Assembly: GCF_024505165.1 (NCBI RefSeq)
Contig: NZ_JANIBK010000004.1
Span: 18,193 to 82,192 of the forward strand
DNA: 64,000 nucleotides
Direction of reading: 5' to 3'
From: Methylomonas rivi
GTDB taxonomy: Bacteria; Pseudomonadota; Gammaproteobacteria; Methylococcales; Methylomonadaceae
Shown: positions 27,239-34,923 of the stretch, one piece after another
How positions within the stretch are numbered: the first letter of the stretch is position 1
How the letters are laid out: every line of letters begins with the position of its first letter
Position numbers and translations under genes: made by a program
The notes under the pieces: generated by a model
What the model was told of the DNA's origin: nothing
Seen by the model: the letters and a program-made list of their open reading frames with translations, nothing else
Databases searched by the model: none

Positions 27239-29686
27239 TCAGTAATTAACCGAGAAGGTAAGCATAAACTCGCGGGGCCTGCCCCGCGTACTTTGCGAGG
27301 GACGATATTGTTCGTTCGCCAGATTTTTGCCCATCAGGTCCAAACTCATGCGGTGGCCGCCCGCTTCCCAGGCATAACCCACCGTGGCGTTGAACAACGC
27401 GTACGTCTGGCGGGACGACGCCGGGCTGCTGGGTAGCAGCGTCTGGTCGTAAACAAAATTGACGCCGCCCGCCAGGTAAAGCCCTTCCAGCCCGTTTTGC
27501 GCAAAGTCGTAACGCGTCCACAAGTTAGCGATGTGCGGCGCGCTCATCTGCAAGGGCGCGTTGTGAAATAAACTGACATTCTTGTAGTTAGCCTGTCCGG
27601 CCGCGTCGAGCGTATTCGGATCCTGGGCGAGTATGGCGGCGTCGCTGCCGCTGAATTCGGTGATACGGGCGTCCATGTAACTGTAAGATGTATATAACTG
27701 CCAGTTATCCGTCAGCTTTATCGTGGTATCGAGTTCGATACCGCGAGAACGCTGTTCGCCGCTTTGAATGTTATTGATCACCACCGCGCCGAGTGCGTTG
27801 GTTTGCGCAAGATCGTTGACGACATTTCGATTGCGTATATCGAAGAAGGTCAACGTGCCGGAAACCCGTCCGTCAAACAAACTGGCCTTCAGACCGACAT
27901 CGTAGCCCCAGCCCTCGGTCGGGGCCGGAATACTACTGGTACCGTCGATATTGTTGATCGGGAAAGTGCCGGGTACGAAAGATTCGGCGTAACTGCCGAA
28001 CAGGGATAATTCGGGCGTCAATTTGTATAGCACCCCAAATTGGGGCGTGACTCGGCTGGCGGTGGATTGCGCAATCCCAGTCGCGCGATCGTTGACCTGG
28101 CTTTCGGTCGATGTCCAACGCCAACCCGTCAGCACCAATAACCGATCGTTGAAGAAACCCAGGGTGGAGCCGCCGTAAACGGACTTGTCCACGTAGTTGA
28201 TGCGTTGGTCCAAGGGGCTTTCGGTTAACAACGACAGTGGAATGCCGGTATCGCGGTTCCAGGTGGCGGGATTGCTTAAATCCCACAATGGCAGCGGCGA
28301 CGCGGTGGGCACATTACCCAAGGCGGGATCGTTCGGCGCCTGACCGGCCTTTCTGGCGAAATAGCGGTCGACGTATTGTCCGCCCAGCAATAGCCTCAGG
28401 CTGGCGAAGCCTAAATCGTACTTGCCGACGGCTTGCAACTCTATGCTGTCGTCGCGGTTGCTGTAAACCTGCTGCCTGACACGGCGGCCTTGCATTAGCG
28501 TGGTATTGTTGGCCATCCCGAAGTTGCCGGTGAACAGCGCGTCGACCTCGTATTCCAAATGCGAAAAACCGCTGCGCAGATTCCAGTGCTCGTTAGCCCG
28601 AAAGTCTATCCAGGTACTCAGATTGTGCGTATTGCTGTTGCGGTAGTCGCTGTAGGCCATGCTATTCCAGTTATTGGCCAGGCCCGGCACATCGACCCCC
28701 ACCAAGTTCGGATCCGCTGCGGTCGGTACGACGCCGGTTTGGGTGTTACGGCCGGGCTTTTGCATCAGTTGCGGTTCTTCGATTTTTTGAAAGTTTTCGT
28801 ACTTAAACGTGATGCTCAGGCGATCGCTGGGTTGCCAAAGTATCGATGGCGAAATGTTCCAGCTATGCGCATCGTAAGGTTTCCAATAGTCGATATCCTG
28901 ATCGTAGGAAGCGGCAAAACGGTAAGCCAGCGTATCGGTGGCCGGCCCCGTTACGTCCACATCGAAACGGTGCTGGCCGTAGGCGCCATAACGGGCATCG
29001 GCATTGGCCGCGAATTTGCGCCGCGGATTTTTGGTAATTACATTGACGATGCCGCCGGGCGCAACCTGCCCGTACAAAAACGACGACGGCCCCTTGACCA
29101 CTTCAACCCGGGCGATATTGGTGAAATCGAAGATCGACGGGCCATGCACGCCGTCGCGAAGAACTTGAATGTTGCCGCCGGCCAGGGAGCCGACCGCGAA
29201 CCCCCGAATGGCCAGATTGGCGTTACCTTCATTGAAATCGTTGCTGCGATAGGTGACGCCCGGCGAATAACGGGCCACATCGAAGATATCCCGCGGTTTT
29301 TGATCCTTGATAAAGGATTTCGTAAAAGATTGAATTGCAAAGGGCAGATCCCGGATTGGCGTATCGAAACGGGAACCGGATACCGAGTTGGATGCCTTGT
29401 ATCCGCTGTCGAGCTGTGCAGATACTTCGAACGGCGAGACTTTGACTTTCACCAGTTCCGTAATGTCCATATCCGCCAAGTCTTTCGCCTCTTCGGCGGG
29501 CGGCGAATTGGGTTTCGCGACGCCGATCGCCTGAACCGGCATTGGTTCGGCGGCGGCTATCGAGGGTCGTTCCGCCGGTTCGCCGGCCCGTGCCATGGAT
29601 AAACAACACGGTAATAAAGAAACCCCAAAAACGCTGCATGTCCTCGCTAAACAGCGGAGCAAGCCCGGCAAAGTGTTTGAAACCAT
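27239..29686 (-). CDS. TonB-dependent siderophore-type outer-membrane receptor
   Basis: An outer-membrane beta-barrel of about 815 residues. A signal peptide is followed by an Ala/Pro-rich linker and a short DLADMDITELVKVKV segment. The plug domain has DTPIRDLPFAIQSF, then RGFAVGS and VEVVKGPSSFLYGQVAPGGIVNVITK, which is the siderophore-receptor pattern. The barrel ends in an aromatic residue (FSVNY). The ATG at 29686 gives a normal signal peptide; the longest frame begins at a TTG at 29737. It is first in an apparent operon with YfiR, the CHASE8 kinase and the GGDEF-EAL regulator, so it may sense or import the signal they respond to. Confidence 0.9.
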   Translation of the reverse strand: MVSNTLPGLLRCLARTCSVFGVSLLPCCLSMARAGEPAERPSIAAAEPMPVQAIGVAKPNSPPAEEAKDLADMDITELVKVKVSPFEVSAQLDSGYKASNSVSGSRFDTPIRDLPFAIQSFTKSFIKDQKPRDIFDVARYSPGVTYRSNDFNEGNANLAIRGFAVGSLAGGNIQVLRDGVHGPSIFDFTNIARVEVVKGPSSFLYGQVAPGGIVNVITKNPRRKFAANADARYGAYGQHRFDVDVTGPATDTLAYRFAASYDQDIDYWKPYDAHSWNISPSILWQPSDRLSITFKYENFQKIEEPQLMQKPGRNTQTGVVPTAADPNLVGVDVPGLANNWNSMAYSDYRNSNTHNLSTWIDFRANEHWNLRSGFSHLEYEVDALFTGNFGMANNTTLMQGRRVRQQVYSNRDDSIELQAVGKYDLGFASLRLLLGGQYVDRYFARKAGQAPNDPALGNVPTASPLPLWDLSNPATWNRDTGIPLSLLTESPLDQRINYVDKSVYGGSTLGFFNDRLLVLTGWRWTSTESQVNDRATGIAQSTASRVTPQFGVLYKLTPELSLFGSYAESFVPGTFPINNIDGTSSIPAPTEGWGYDVGLKASLFDGRVSGTLTFFDIRNRNVVNDLAQTNALGAVVINNIQSGEQRSRGIELDTTIKLTDNWQLYTSYSYMDARITEFSGSDAAILAQDPNTLDAAGQANYKNVSLFHNAPLQMSAPHIANLWTRYDFAQNGLEGLYLAGGVNFVYDQTLLPSSPASSRQTYALFNATVGYAWEAGGHRMSLDLMGKNLANEQYRPSQSTRGRPREFMLTFSVNY

Positions 29687-30025
29687 CGTTTGCACCCGAG
29701 CGCTTAATTGAATACGGGCGGCGCGAATAACCGGCAACTAAGGCCGGCCCGGCTGAGCGGCATTCGATAAATTCAAAAACAAGCAAGATTGGACGTTGGT
29801 TCGCAACATTAGCGGCTCCTCTTATCAATTTAGGCTTCGTAGACCGTCGAACGGGTCATACCAGAACTTTTGCAAGCGAATTGACGTTACTACTTTGGAA
29901 GCATTTAGAGTATGCAAATCGACCCGCTGGTATCTAATTTTACTAACGGTAAGCCAAATCGGTAATCACTCTAATCAACCCCGGCGCAAGTCTTGTACAA
30001 GCCGCCGCGTAAAAATACCATATAT
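29687..30025. other. Non-coding region upstream of the TonB receptor
   Basis: About 340 bp between the TonB receptor and the penicillin-acylase gene, both on the minus strand. It must hold the receptor promoter. I found no convincing gene, Fur-box-like palindrome or repeat by eye. Local base composition is more AT-rich towards 29940. Confidence 0.5.
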
Positions 30026-30060
30026 CGACAAAAAGTTTATCGCGGTAAAAACGATAAGCT
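30026..30060 (-). terminator. Terminator of the penicillin-acylase gene
   Basis: On the minus strand a stem formed by the segments at 30052-30060 and 30034-30042 (eight of nine positions pair, plus one wobble) is followed by five T residues. The stem includes the stop codon of the acylase gene, so translation would end within the terminator. Confidence 0.55.
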
Positions 30061-32397
30061 GTGCGCAACAGTATTAGTCCGCATCGGCGACGCAACCCCG
30101 TTTTGCCAGTAGGGTTGCTGGTCGCGGTAATGGCTGGAAAACGGATGCCCGGATTGTCCGCCCGGCATGTGGAAAATAGCATCCTCGGGATGTAAGGGCG
30201 ACAGCACCAGGCGCTCGCTGGCGCCATGGGCGGTATCCATGACTTTTACGCAGAGGCCGGCGCAGCCGTCGCTCTCGAAACGGGGCATGTCCAACAGCTC
30301 GCCCAGCAACGGCGCCACTTTGTTGAACGGGTGGTGCAAGATTATCGGGTGGGTTTCGCCCCAAGCCAAGTTTGCCAGATCTTTATCTGGATATTCCTGC
30401 TGTAACTTTTGGGCGGACCGAGTCAAGCTTTCCACTATCATTCGGCGCCAATCGTCGCGATACCGCGCCCGCAATAATCCGGCCGGTTGTTGCGTCAATA
30501 GTAAACGCAAGGGCGTTTCCATCTCGCGCCAGGCATATCTAAAATCCGCATCGTAGACTTGGCAGGCGGCGACGATTTTGGCAAACACCTCTTTAGCTAA
30601 TTGGCTCCTGAACTCCGCCAATAACGCCGCACCTATGCTATCGGTGCGCATATGGCCATCCCAAGCCGTTAACGCTTGCCCGGCTTGTTGTAACACAGGC
30701 TCCTTAACATCGATATGGCTCAGTTCGTCCAAAGCCAGTTGCCGGTAAAAATCGTACACGGCGTTGCGGGTATCCAACTGCACCGCCAACATATCGCCTT
30801 CCGTCAGCCGGTTTTGTCCGCGCAGTAATTCGGCGATGCGAAACGCCCGGTAACCCAGCGCCCAGTTATGCGCGATCGCATGCGGGTAATCGCGGCCCAA
30901 GGTGCGATTATTGGCGGTGACGATAAAACCTTCCGGCGGATCGATCAAGCGCGGCAATGCGTCCGGCGCCAGAAATTGTTGCCACGCCAGATCGCCATCC
31001 GCCCAGGAACGGCTGGCCAAGCCGTCGAAACCGACTCGTTGCGGAAAACGGCCCATATAGGTCCAGCCGATATGCCCTGCCCGGTCGGCAATCACCACAT
31101 TTTGCGGCGGCGCCGCGATCCGGTTCAAAATATCCGTGGCCTGTTGCACGCTTTGGGCATCATCCATGTCCAACAAACCTAAATCGACGCCATGCGGTTC
31201 CAAGGCCGTCCATTTAATGGCCACCGGTTTGCCGAGCAAGCTTTGTTCAGAAACCGGCCCCCAAATCGTGTCGCGCACGGTCATTTCGACGGCGGGCGCA
31301 TCCTTGACCTGAATCGTCTCCGTATGGATGCCGAATTTGGCCCACCCCTGCGGCGCGCGGTATTCCAAAGGATTATCCGGATTGACATCCAGACTGACCA
31401 GATCCAGCAAATCGGCGGTGACATTGGTAAAACCCCAGGCTATATCGTCGTTGCCGCCGACGATGATGCCGGGCACGCCGGGCAAACTCACCCCGTAAAC
31501 GCGCCGCTTCGGATAGGCTATTCCGGCCCGATACCAGGTATTCGGTATGCTCAGACCCAGGTGCATATCGTTGGCGACCATGGCCCGGCCATCAACGGTT
31601 TTACTGCCGGCCACCACCCAGTTATTAGAACCGATCACCACATTCCCCGCATCGACCCCGGCTTGCGCCAATAAGGCGCCGGGTTCAGGCAGGCCGGCAA
31701 AAACCCAGGGCGGAACGCCGGGGTTAAACCGGCGCGGCGTCTCGCCTCCGACCAGCGTGGTAGTGTAACTGTCGGTATCCGGGGTTAAAAATTCCAGCAA
31801 ATCCTTGGGCAGGGCCTTTTCCATGACGCTGAACATGCGCTCGTCCTGTTCGTAACCGTTCAGGGTTTGAAACATGCTCAATATCACCAGGATACTGTCT
31901 TCCTCCCGCCACGGCTCGGGCCGGTGCCGCAACAGCAAAAATTCGGGCGGCAGAATGCGGGCTTGCGCCAGATAGGCATTCACGCCGGCTACGTAAGCCC
32001 GCAACAGCCGACGCTGCTCGACGGGCAAATCCCGCACGATTTGTTGGGCGGTTTTCGATAATTGATAGACGCGTTGCTTGCGGTCGCTGTCCAGCGCCGC
32101 CCGGCCGAATAATTCCGCCAAACGCCCGGCGCTTTTGCGCCGCATCAATTCCATTTGAAACAAGCGGTCGCGGGCGTGCAAAAATCCCAATATCCGCAAC
32201 GCATCCGCCCGGTTTTCGGCGAAAATGGCGGGAACGCCCAATTCGTCGCTATTTACCTTTACCTGGGCATTCAAGCCGGGTAACACCGCATCGCCGTCTT
32301 CGTTCGGCAAAGAAGCCCGCATCAGTACAAAAAACGCACTAATGACTATTAGCGCCATCATCGGAGCGGTAATCGAAACAAGCTTTAACGTGCGCAT
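30037..32397 (-). CDS. Penicillin acylase family (Ntn-hydrolase) protein
   Basis: A 786-residue enzyme of the penicillin/cephalosporin/acyl-homoserine-lactone acylase family. An N-terminal hydrophobic segment (VSITAPMMALIVISAFFV) targets it to the periplasm or membrane. These proteins cleave themselves between alpha and beta chains, and the new N-terminal serine is the nucleophile. Here that is Ser257 in VIGSNNWVVAGSKT, followed by ANDMHLGLSIPNTWY. The substrate may be an acyl-homoserine lactone or another amide. The ATG at 32397 is chosen over a TTG one codon upstream. It is transcribed alone, with a terminator-like hairpin over its stop. Confidence 0.9.
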   Translation of the reverse strand: MRTLKLVSITAPMMALIVISAFFVLMRASLPNEDGDAVLPGLNAQVKVNSDELGVPAIFAENRADALRILGFLHARDRLFQMELMRRKSAGRLAELFGRAALDSDRKQRVYQLSKTAQQIVRDLPVEQRRLLRAYVAGVNAYLAQARILPPEFLLLRHRPEPWREEDSILVILSMFQTLNGYEQDERMFSVMEKALPKDLLEFLTPDTDSYTTTLVGGETPRRFNPGVPPWVFAGLPEPGALLAQAGVDAGNVVIGSNNWVVAGSKTVDGRAMVANDMHLGLSIPNTWYRAGIAYPKRRVYGVSLPGVPGIIVGGNDDIAWGFTNVTADLLDLVSLDVNPDNPLEYRAPQGWAKFGIHTETIQVKDAPAVEMTVRDTIWGPVSEQSLLGKPVAIKWTALEPHGVDLGLLDMDDAQSVQQATDILNRIAAPPQNVVIADRAGHIGWTYMGRFPQRVGFDGLASRSWADGDLAWQQFLAPDALPRLIDPPEGFIVTANNRTLGRDYPHAIAHNWALGYRAFRIAELLRGQNRLTEGDMLAVQLDTRNAVYDFYRQLALDELSHIDVKEPVLQQAGQALTAWDGHMRTDSIGAALLAEFRSQLAKEVFAKIVAACQVYDADFRYAWREMETPLRLLLTQQPAGLLRARYRDDWRRMIVESLTRSAQKLQQEYPDKDLANLAWGETHPIILHHPFNKVAPLLGELLDMPRFESDGCAGLCVKVMDTAHGASERLVLSPLHPEDAIFHMPGGQSGHPFSSHYRDQQPYWQNGVASPMRTNTVAHSLSFLPR

Positions 32398-32501
32398 CAA
32401 ATTATCTGAAAATAGAGGCTATGAAATGTCATAGGTCGAATGATAATGAAATCCGGCAGTGATGTCAGTCGGTTATGCAGCCCAAACGACATCGATGGTT
32501 T

Positions 32502-32609
32502 GCGTAGGTTGATGGGTTAGGCGTCAGCCGTAGCCCAACGCAGCGGCTTATTGCGACTCAATGGCTTCGATTGCCGGGTTACGCTCTATCGAACTAACCC
32601 GACCTACGC
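32502..32609. repeat. MITE-like element with imperfect terminal inverted repeats
   Basis: A 108-bp segment bounded by GCGTAGGTTGATGGGTTAG (32502-32520) and CTAACCCGACCTACGC (32594-32609), which are inverse complements apart from a 3-nt difference. Internally, GTAGCCCAACG and CCGGGTTACGC also pair. This is the form of small non-autonomous repeats carrying GTAGG(T)...GGGTTA ends that are scattered in many gammaproteobacterial genomes. It contains no gene and lies between the acylase and the outer-membrane barrel gene, in a gene-free stretch of about 340 bp. Confidence 0.65.
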
Positions 32610-32738
32610 AATCGCACCGCAGCGGCCGGCATTCGCTGAATAGTTAATAAATTTTTGTGATGCGGATAGCAAAATCCCCCGGAGATACTACACTGTAATG
32701 CGGTTATTCAGACTGGTATTCATCATAAGGGGGCGGCT

Positions 32739-34010
32739 ATGAATAATGACTTAAAACGAAACGGGACCGTGCAAAGCGGATGCGCAAGAGACTGGCGCTT
32801 TTCGCCGCGATTCCCTACGGTTACGGTTTCGTCCTTGGTATTTATTGCCGCGGCTTTGAGTGGACGGTTTGTCGCGGCGCAGACTTTTAATGACGCCAGC
32901 ACCGCCGAGCTCGATCGTATCTGCCGGCAAGATTCCGCTTTCAATTCTACAGACCAACTTGGCGGTATTTGTTCGGCCTTGCAAGCGGGAGGCGTACCGG
33001 CCGCATCCGGCATAGGCAGCCAGTCTCAGCCCAGTTCGCTGCTTATTTCCCAACAACAATTAAAAGACATACAAACCCAAAAGGAAAAGAAAAAAAGGCC
33101 GCGGGCATCGGCCGACGTCATTGCCGCGCAATGGAATAAATTCAGTACCTTTTTAACCGCCGGGGCCACCACGCTGCGCCATTATCAAAATCCCTTCGAG
33201 GACGGCTACAACGCTACCATTCCCGCGGTAACTCTCGGGGGCGGTTATTCCATTTTGAATAATCTGGATGTGGGGCTGGCGTTCAATTACGCCAACACAA
33301 ACGGGACCTATCATTCCGGCGGCGGATTCGACAGCAACGCATACACCCCGCTGTTGTATGTCAATTATCTGCCTTTCGATAACGCCTTCGTCAATCTGGC
33401 CCTCAGTTACACCCGGCGGAACCAAACCATAGACCGGTTCGCCGTTGCCGGAACGGACGGTTTTACCGGTAACACTACCGTCATTTCCAGGCTGACCAGC
33501 GGGAATTTCAACGCCAACCAATACAGTCTCAACTTTTTAAGCGGCTACGATTTCGCAATAAACAATATTACGTTCGGCCCCCGGGTCGGCGTCGACGTGC
33601 GGCAATGGGAAATCGACAGTTACCGCGAATCGTCAAACACCGGCCTGGAGTTGCGTTACAACGCTCAACATCAAACCTCGCTGCAGACCAACCTGGGCTT
33701 GTTCGCCTCTTCCGCCCATAGTTTTTCCTTTGGGGTTTTAGTGCCGCAAATCAACGTAGCCTGGGTACACGAACATGCCAACGATTCGCGCACCATTAAC
33801 GCCCATTTCATTCAGGCCACCGATTCCACGACCGGCCCCGGCTTTGTCTTTCAAACCGAAAATCCGGCCCGCGACTGGGCCCTGATCGATATCGGGGCAT
33901 CGTTACTTATGGAGAAAGGCATTCAAGCGTTTGCCAACTTTACAACGGTACAAGGCAACAGCAACTTTGAAAGCTATGGCGGCAATGTGGGCGTAAGAAT
34001 GGAGTGGTAA
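32739..34010 (+). CDS. Autotransporter-type outer-membrane beta-barrel protein without passenger
   Basis: A 423-residue exported protein. The signal peptide is atypically long (about 48 residues), with the hydrophobic core VSSLVFIAAALSGRFVAAQ. A short Ser/Gln-rich linker with a lysine-rich patch (KEKKKRPR) follows. The C-terminal 290 residues have the alternating pattern of an autotransporter barrel and end in an aromatic residue (GVRMEW). No passenger domain is present, so it may be a stand-alone barrel or a porin-like protein. The ATG has AAGGGGG upstream. It lies just after the MITE-like repeat. Confidence 0.75.
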   Translation: MNNDLKRNGTVQSGCARDWRFSPRFPTVTVSSLVFIAAALSGRFVAAQTFNDASTAELDRICRQDSAFNSTDQLGGICSALQAGGVPAASGIGSQSQPSSLLISQQQLKDIQTQKEKKKRPRASADVIAAQWNKFSTFLTAGATTLRHYQNPFEDGYNATIPAVTLGGGYSILNNLDVGLAFNYANTNGTYHSGGGFDSNAYTPLLYVNYLPFDNAFVNLALSYTRRNQTIDRFAVAGTDGFTGNTTVISRLTSGNFNANQYSLNFLSGYDFAINNITFGPRVGVDVRQWEIDSYRESSNTGLELRYNAQHQTSLQTNLGLFASSAHSFSFGVLVPQINVAWVHEHANDSRTINAHFIQATDSTTGPGFVFQTENPARDWALIDIGASLLMEKGIQAFANFTTVQGNSNFESYGGNVGVRMEW

Positions 34011-34065
34011 GTTACAACCCGCTTTTGGCTGTCGATGCGGCCGCCGCTCGTTCAAGACAGGCGCC

Positions 34066-34872
34066 TTATTCGGCCGCATCGGCCAAAATGCTTGTCCACA
34101 GCCGTTCCCAGCAACAGGCATGATCGAAATTTTCGATTACGGTCAAGCGGGAGCCCAACCGCCGCGCCGCGTTCGCCATCAATACCGGCGGCACGACATC
34201 ATCTTCGGCGCCGGCAAAATGATACTGCCGAATCGATGGGGCAAGCGGCGCCAGCGCGGCCGGATTTAATGACCCTTTCAGATCGTCGCTAGCCGTATAA
34301 ACCGCCCAGGCTTCCAGGTCCAGGTTGGCGGCAACGGTCACCACGGCAACCGTTTCAGCTAAACGCGAGGCAAGCAGCACGGCAAGCGCCCCGCCGCCGC
34401 TATGCCCAAACAAGGCGATATTTCGGTAATTCCGCTGCCGAAGCAATTGCTTGATCGCTGCCGACAAACTGGCCACCACCGCCTCGCCATAGCGATGGCT
34501 TAACCAAAAACGGTTCGGGCAGGCTCCCATAGACTGCATGCCGTGGTAGCAAGGCCGGCCCAGATAAACGGCGGGGGCCGGATCTAACTTCATCAGTCTT
34601 AACATCATGGGATTGCGGGGTGTCGGGTCGTCGGCCGGGCGGCCGGCAATCCAGGGCGTGCCGTCGCCGTCGATATAAACATGCAAGGTGTTCGCTGAAT
34701 TTCCCGGCTTGCTGTAAACCACGTGTTGAAAGCCGGAACCGTCGACAATCTCGCGCCGCAAATGCAGCAAATCGGCTTGGCGGGCAAATTCTTCCGCGGC
34801 GCGGGTACAGCCTCCTCCCAGGATTGCCCCCATGGCAACGATGGCCATGCATTTGATCGATAAGCCTTTCAT
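34066..34872 (-). CDS. Exported alpha/beta hydrolase, possible lipoprotein
   Basis: A 268-residue alpha/beta hydrolase with the nucleophile elbow GHSGGG, a later Asp-containing turn (AGAEDDVVPPVL) and a late His (ENFDHACCW). The N-terminus has a short export signal ending ILGGGC, a weak lipobox. Esterase or lipase activity is likely; the substrate is unknown. The ATG at 34872 is preferred because AGGTGA precedes it and a signal peptide follows directly. It lies 51 bp after the STAND-WD40 gene on the same strand and could be the third gene of that operon, though this may be coincidental. Confidence 0.75.
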   Translation of the reverse strand: MKGLSIKCMAIVAMGAILGGGCTRAAEEFARQADLLHLRREIVDGSGFQHVVYSKPGNSANTLHVYIDGDGTPWIAGRPADDPTPRNPMMLRLMKLDPAPAVYLGRPCYHGMQSMGACPNRFWLSHRYGEAVVASLSAAIKQLLRQRNYRNIALFGHSGGGALAVLLASRLAETVAVVTVAANLDLEAWAVYTASDDLKGSLNPAALAPLAPSIRQYHFAGAEDDVVPPVLMANAARRLGSRLTVIENFDHACCWERLWTSILADAAE

Positions 34873-34923
34873 CGCGTCACCTGATTCAACCGCAATCAAA
34901 CCATTTCATGCCGGCGGCCCGAT

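Noticed and set aside
28559..29602. A 347-residue plus-strand frame over the TonB receptor
   Set aside because: It is antisense to a clear receptor gene, lacks recognisable domains and has no separate ribosome site.
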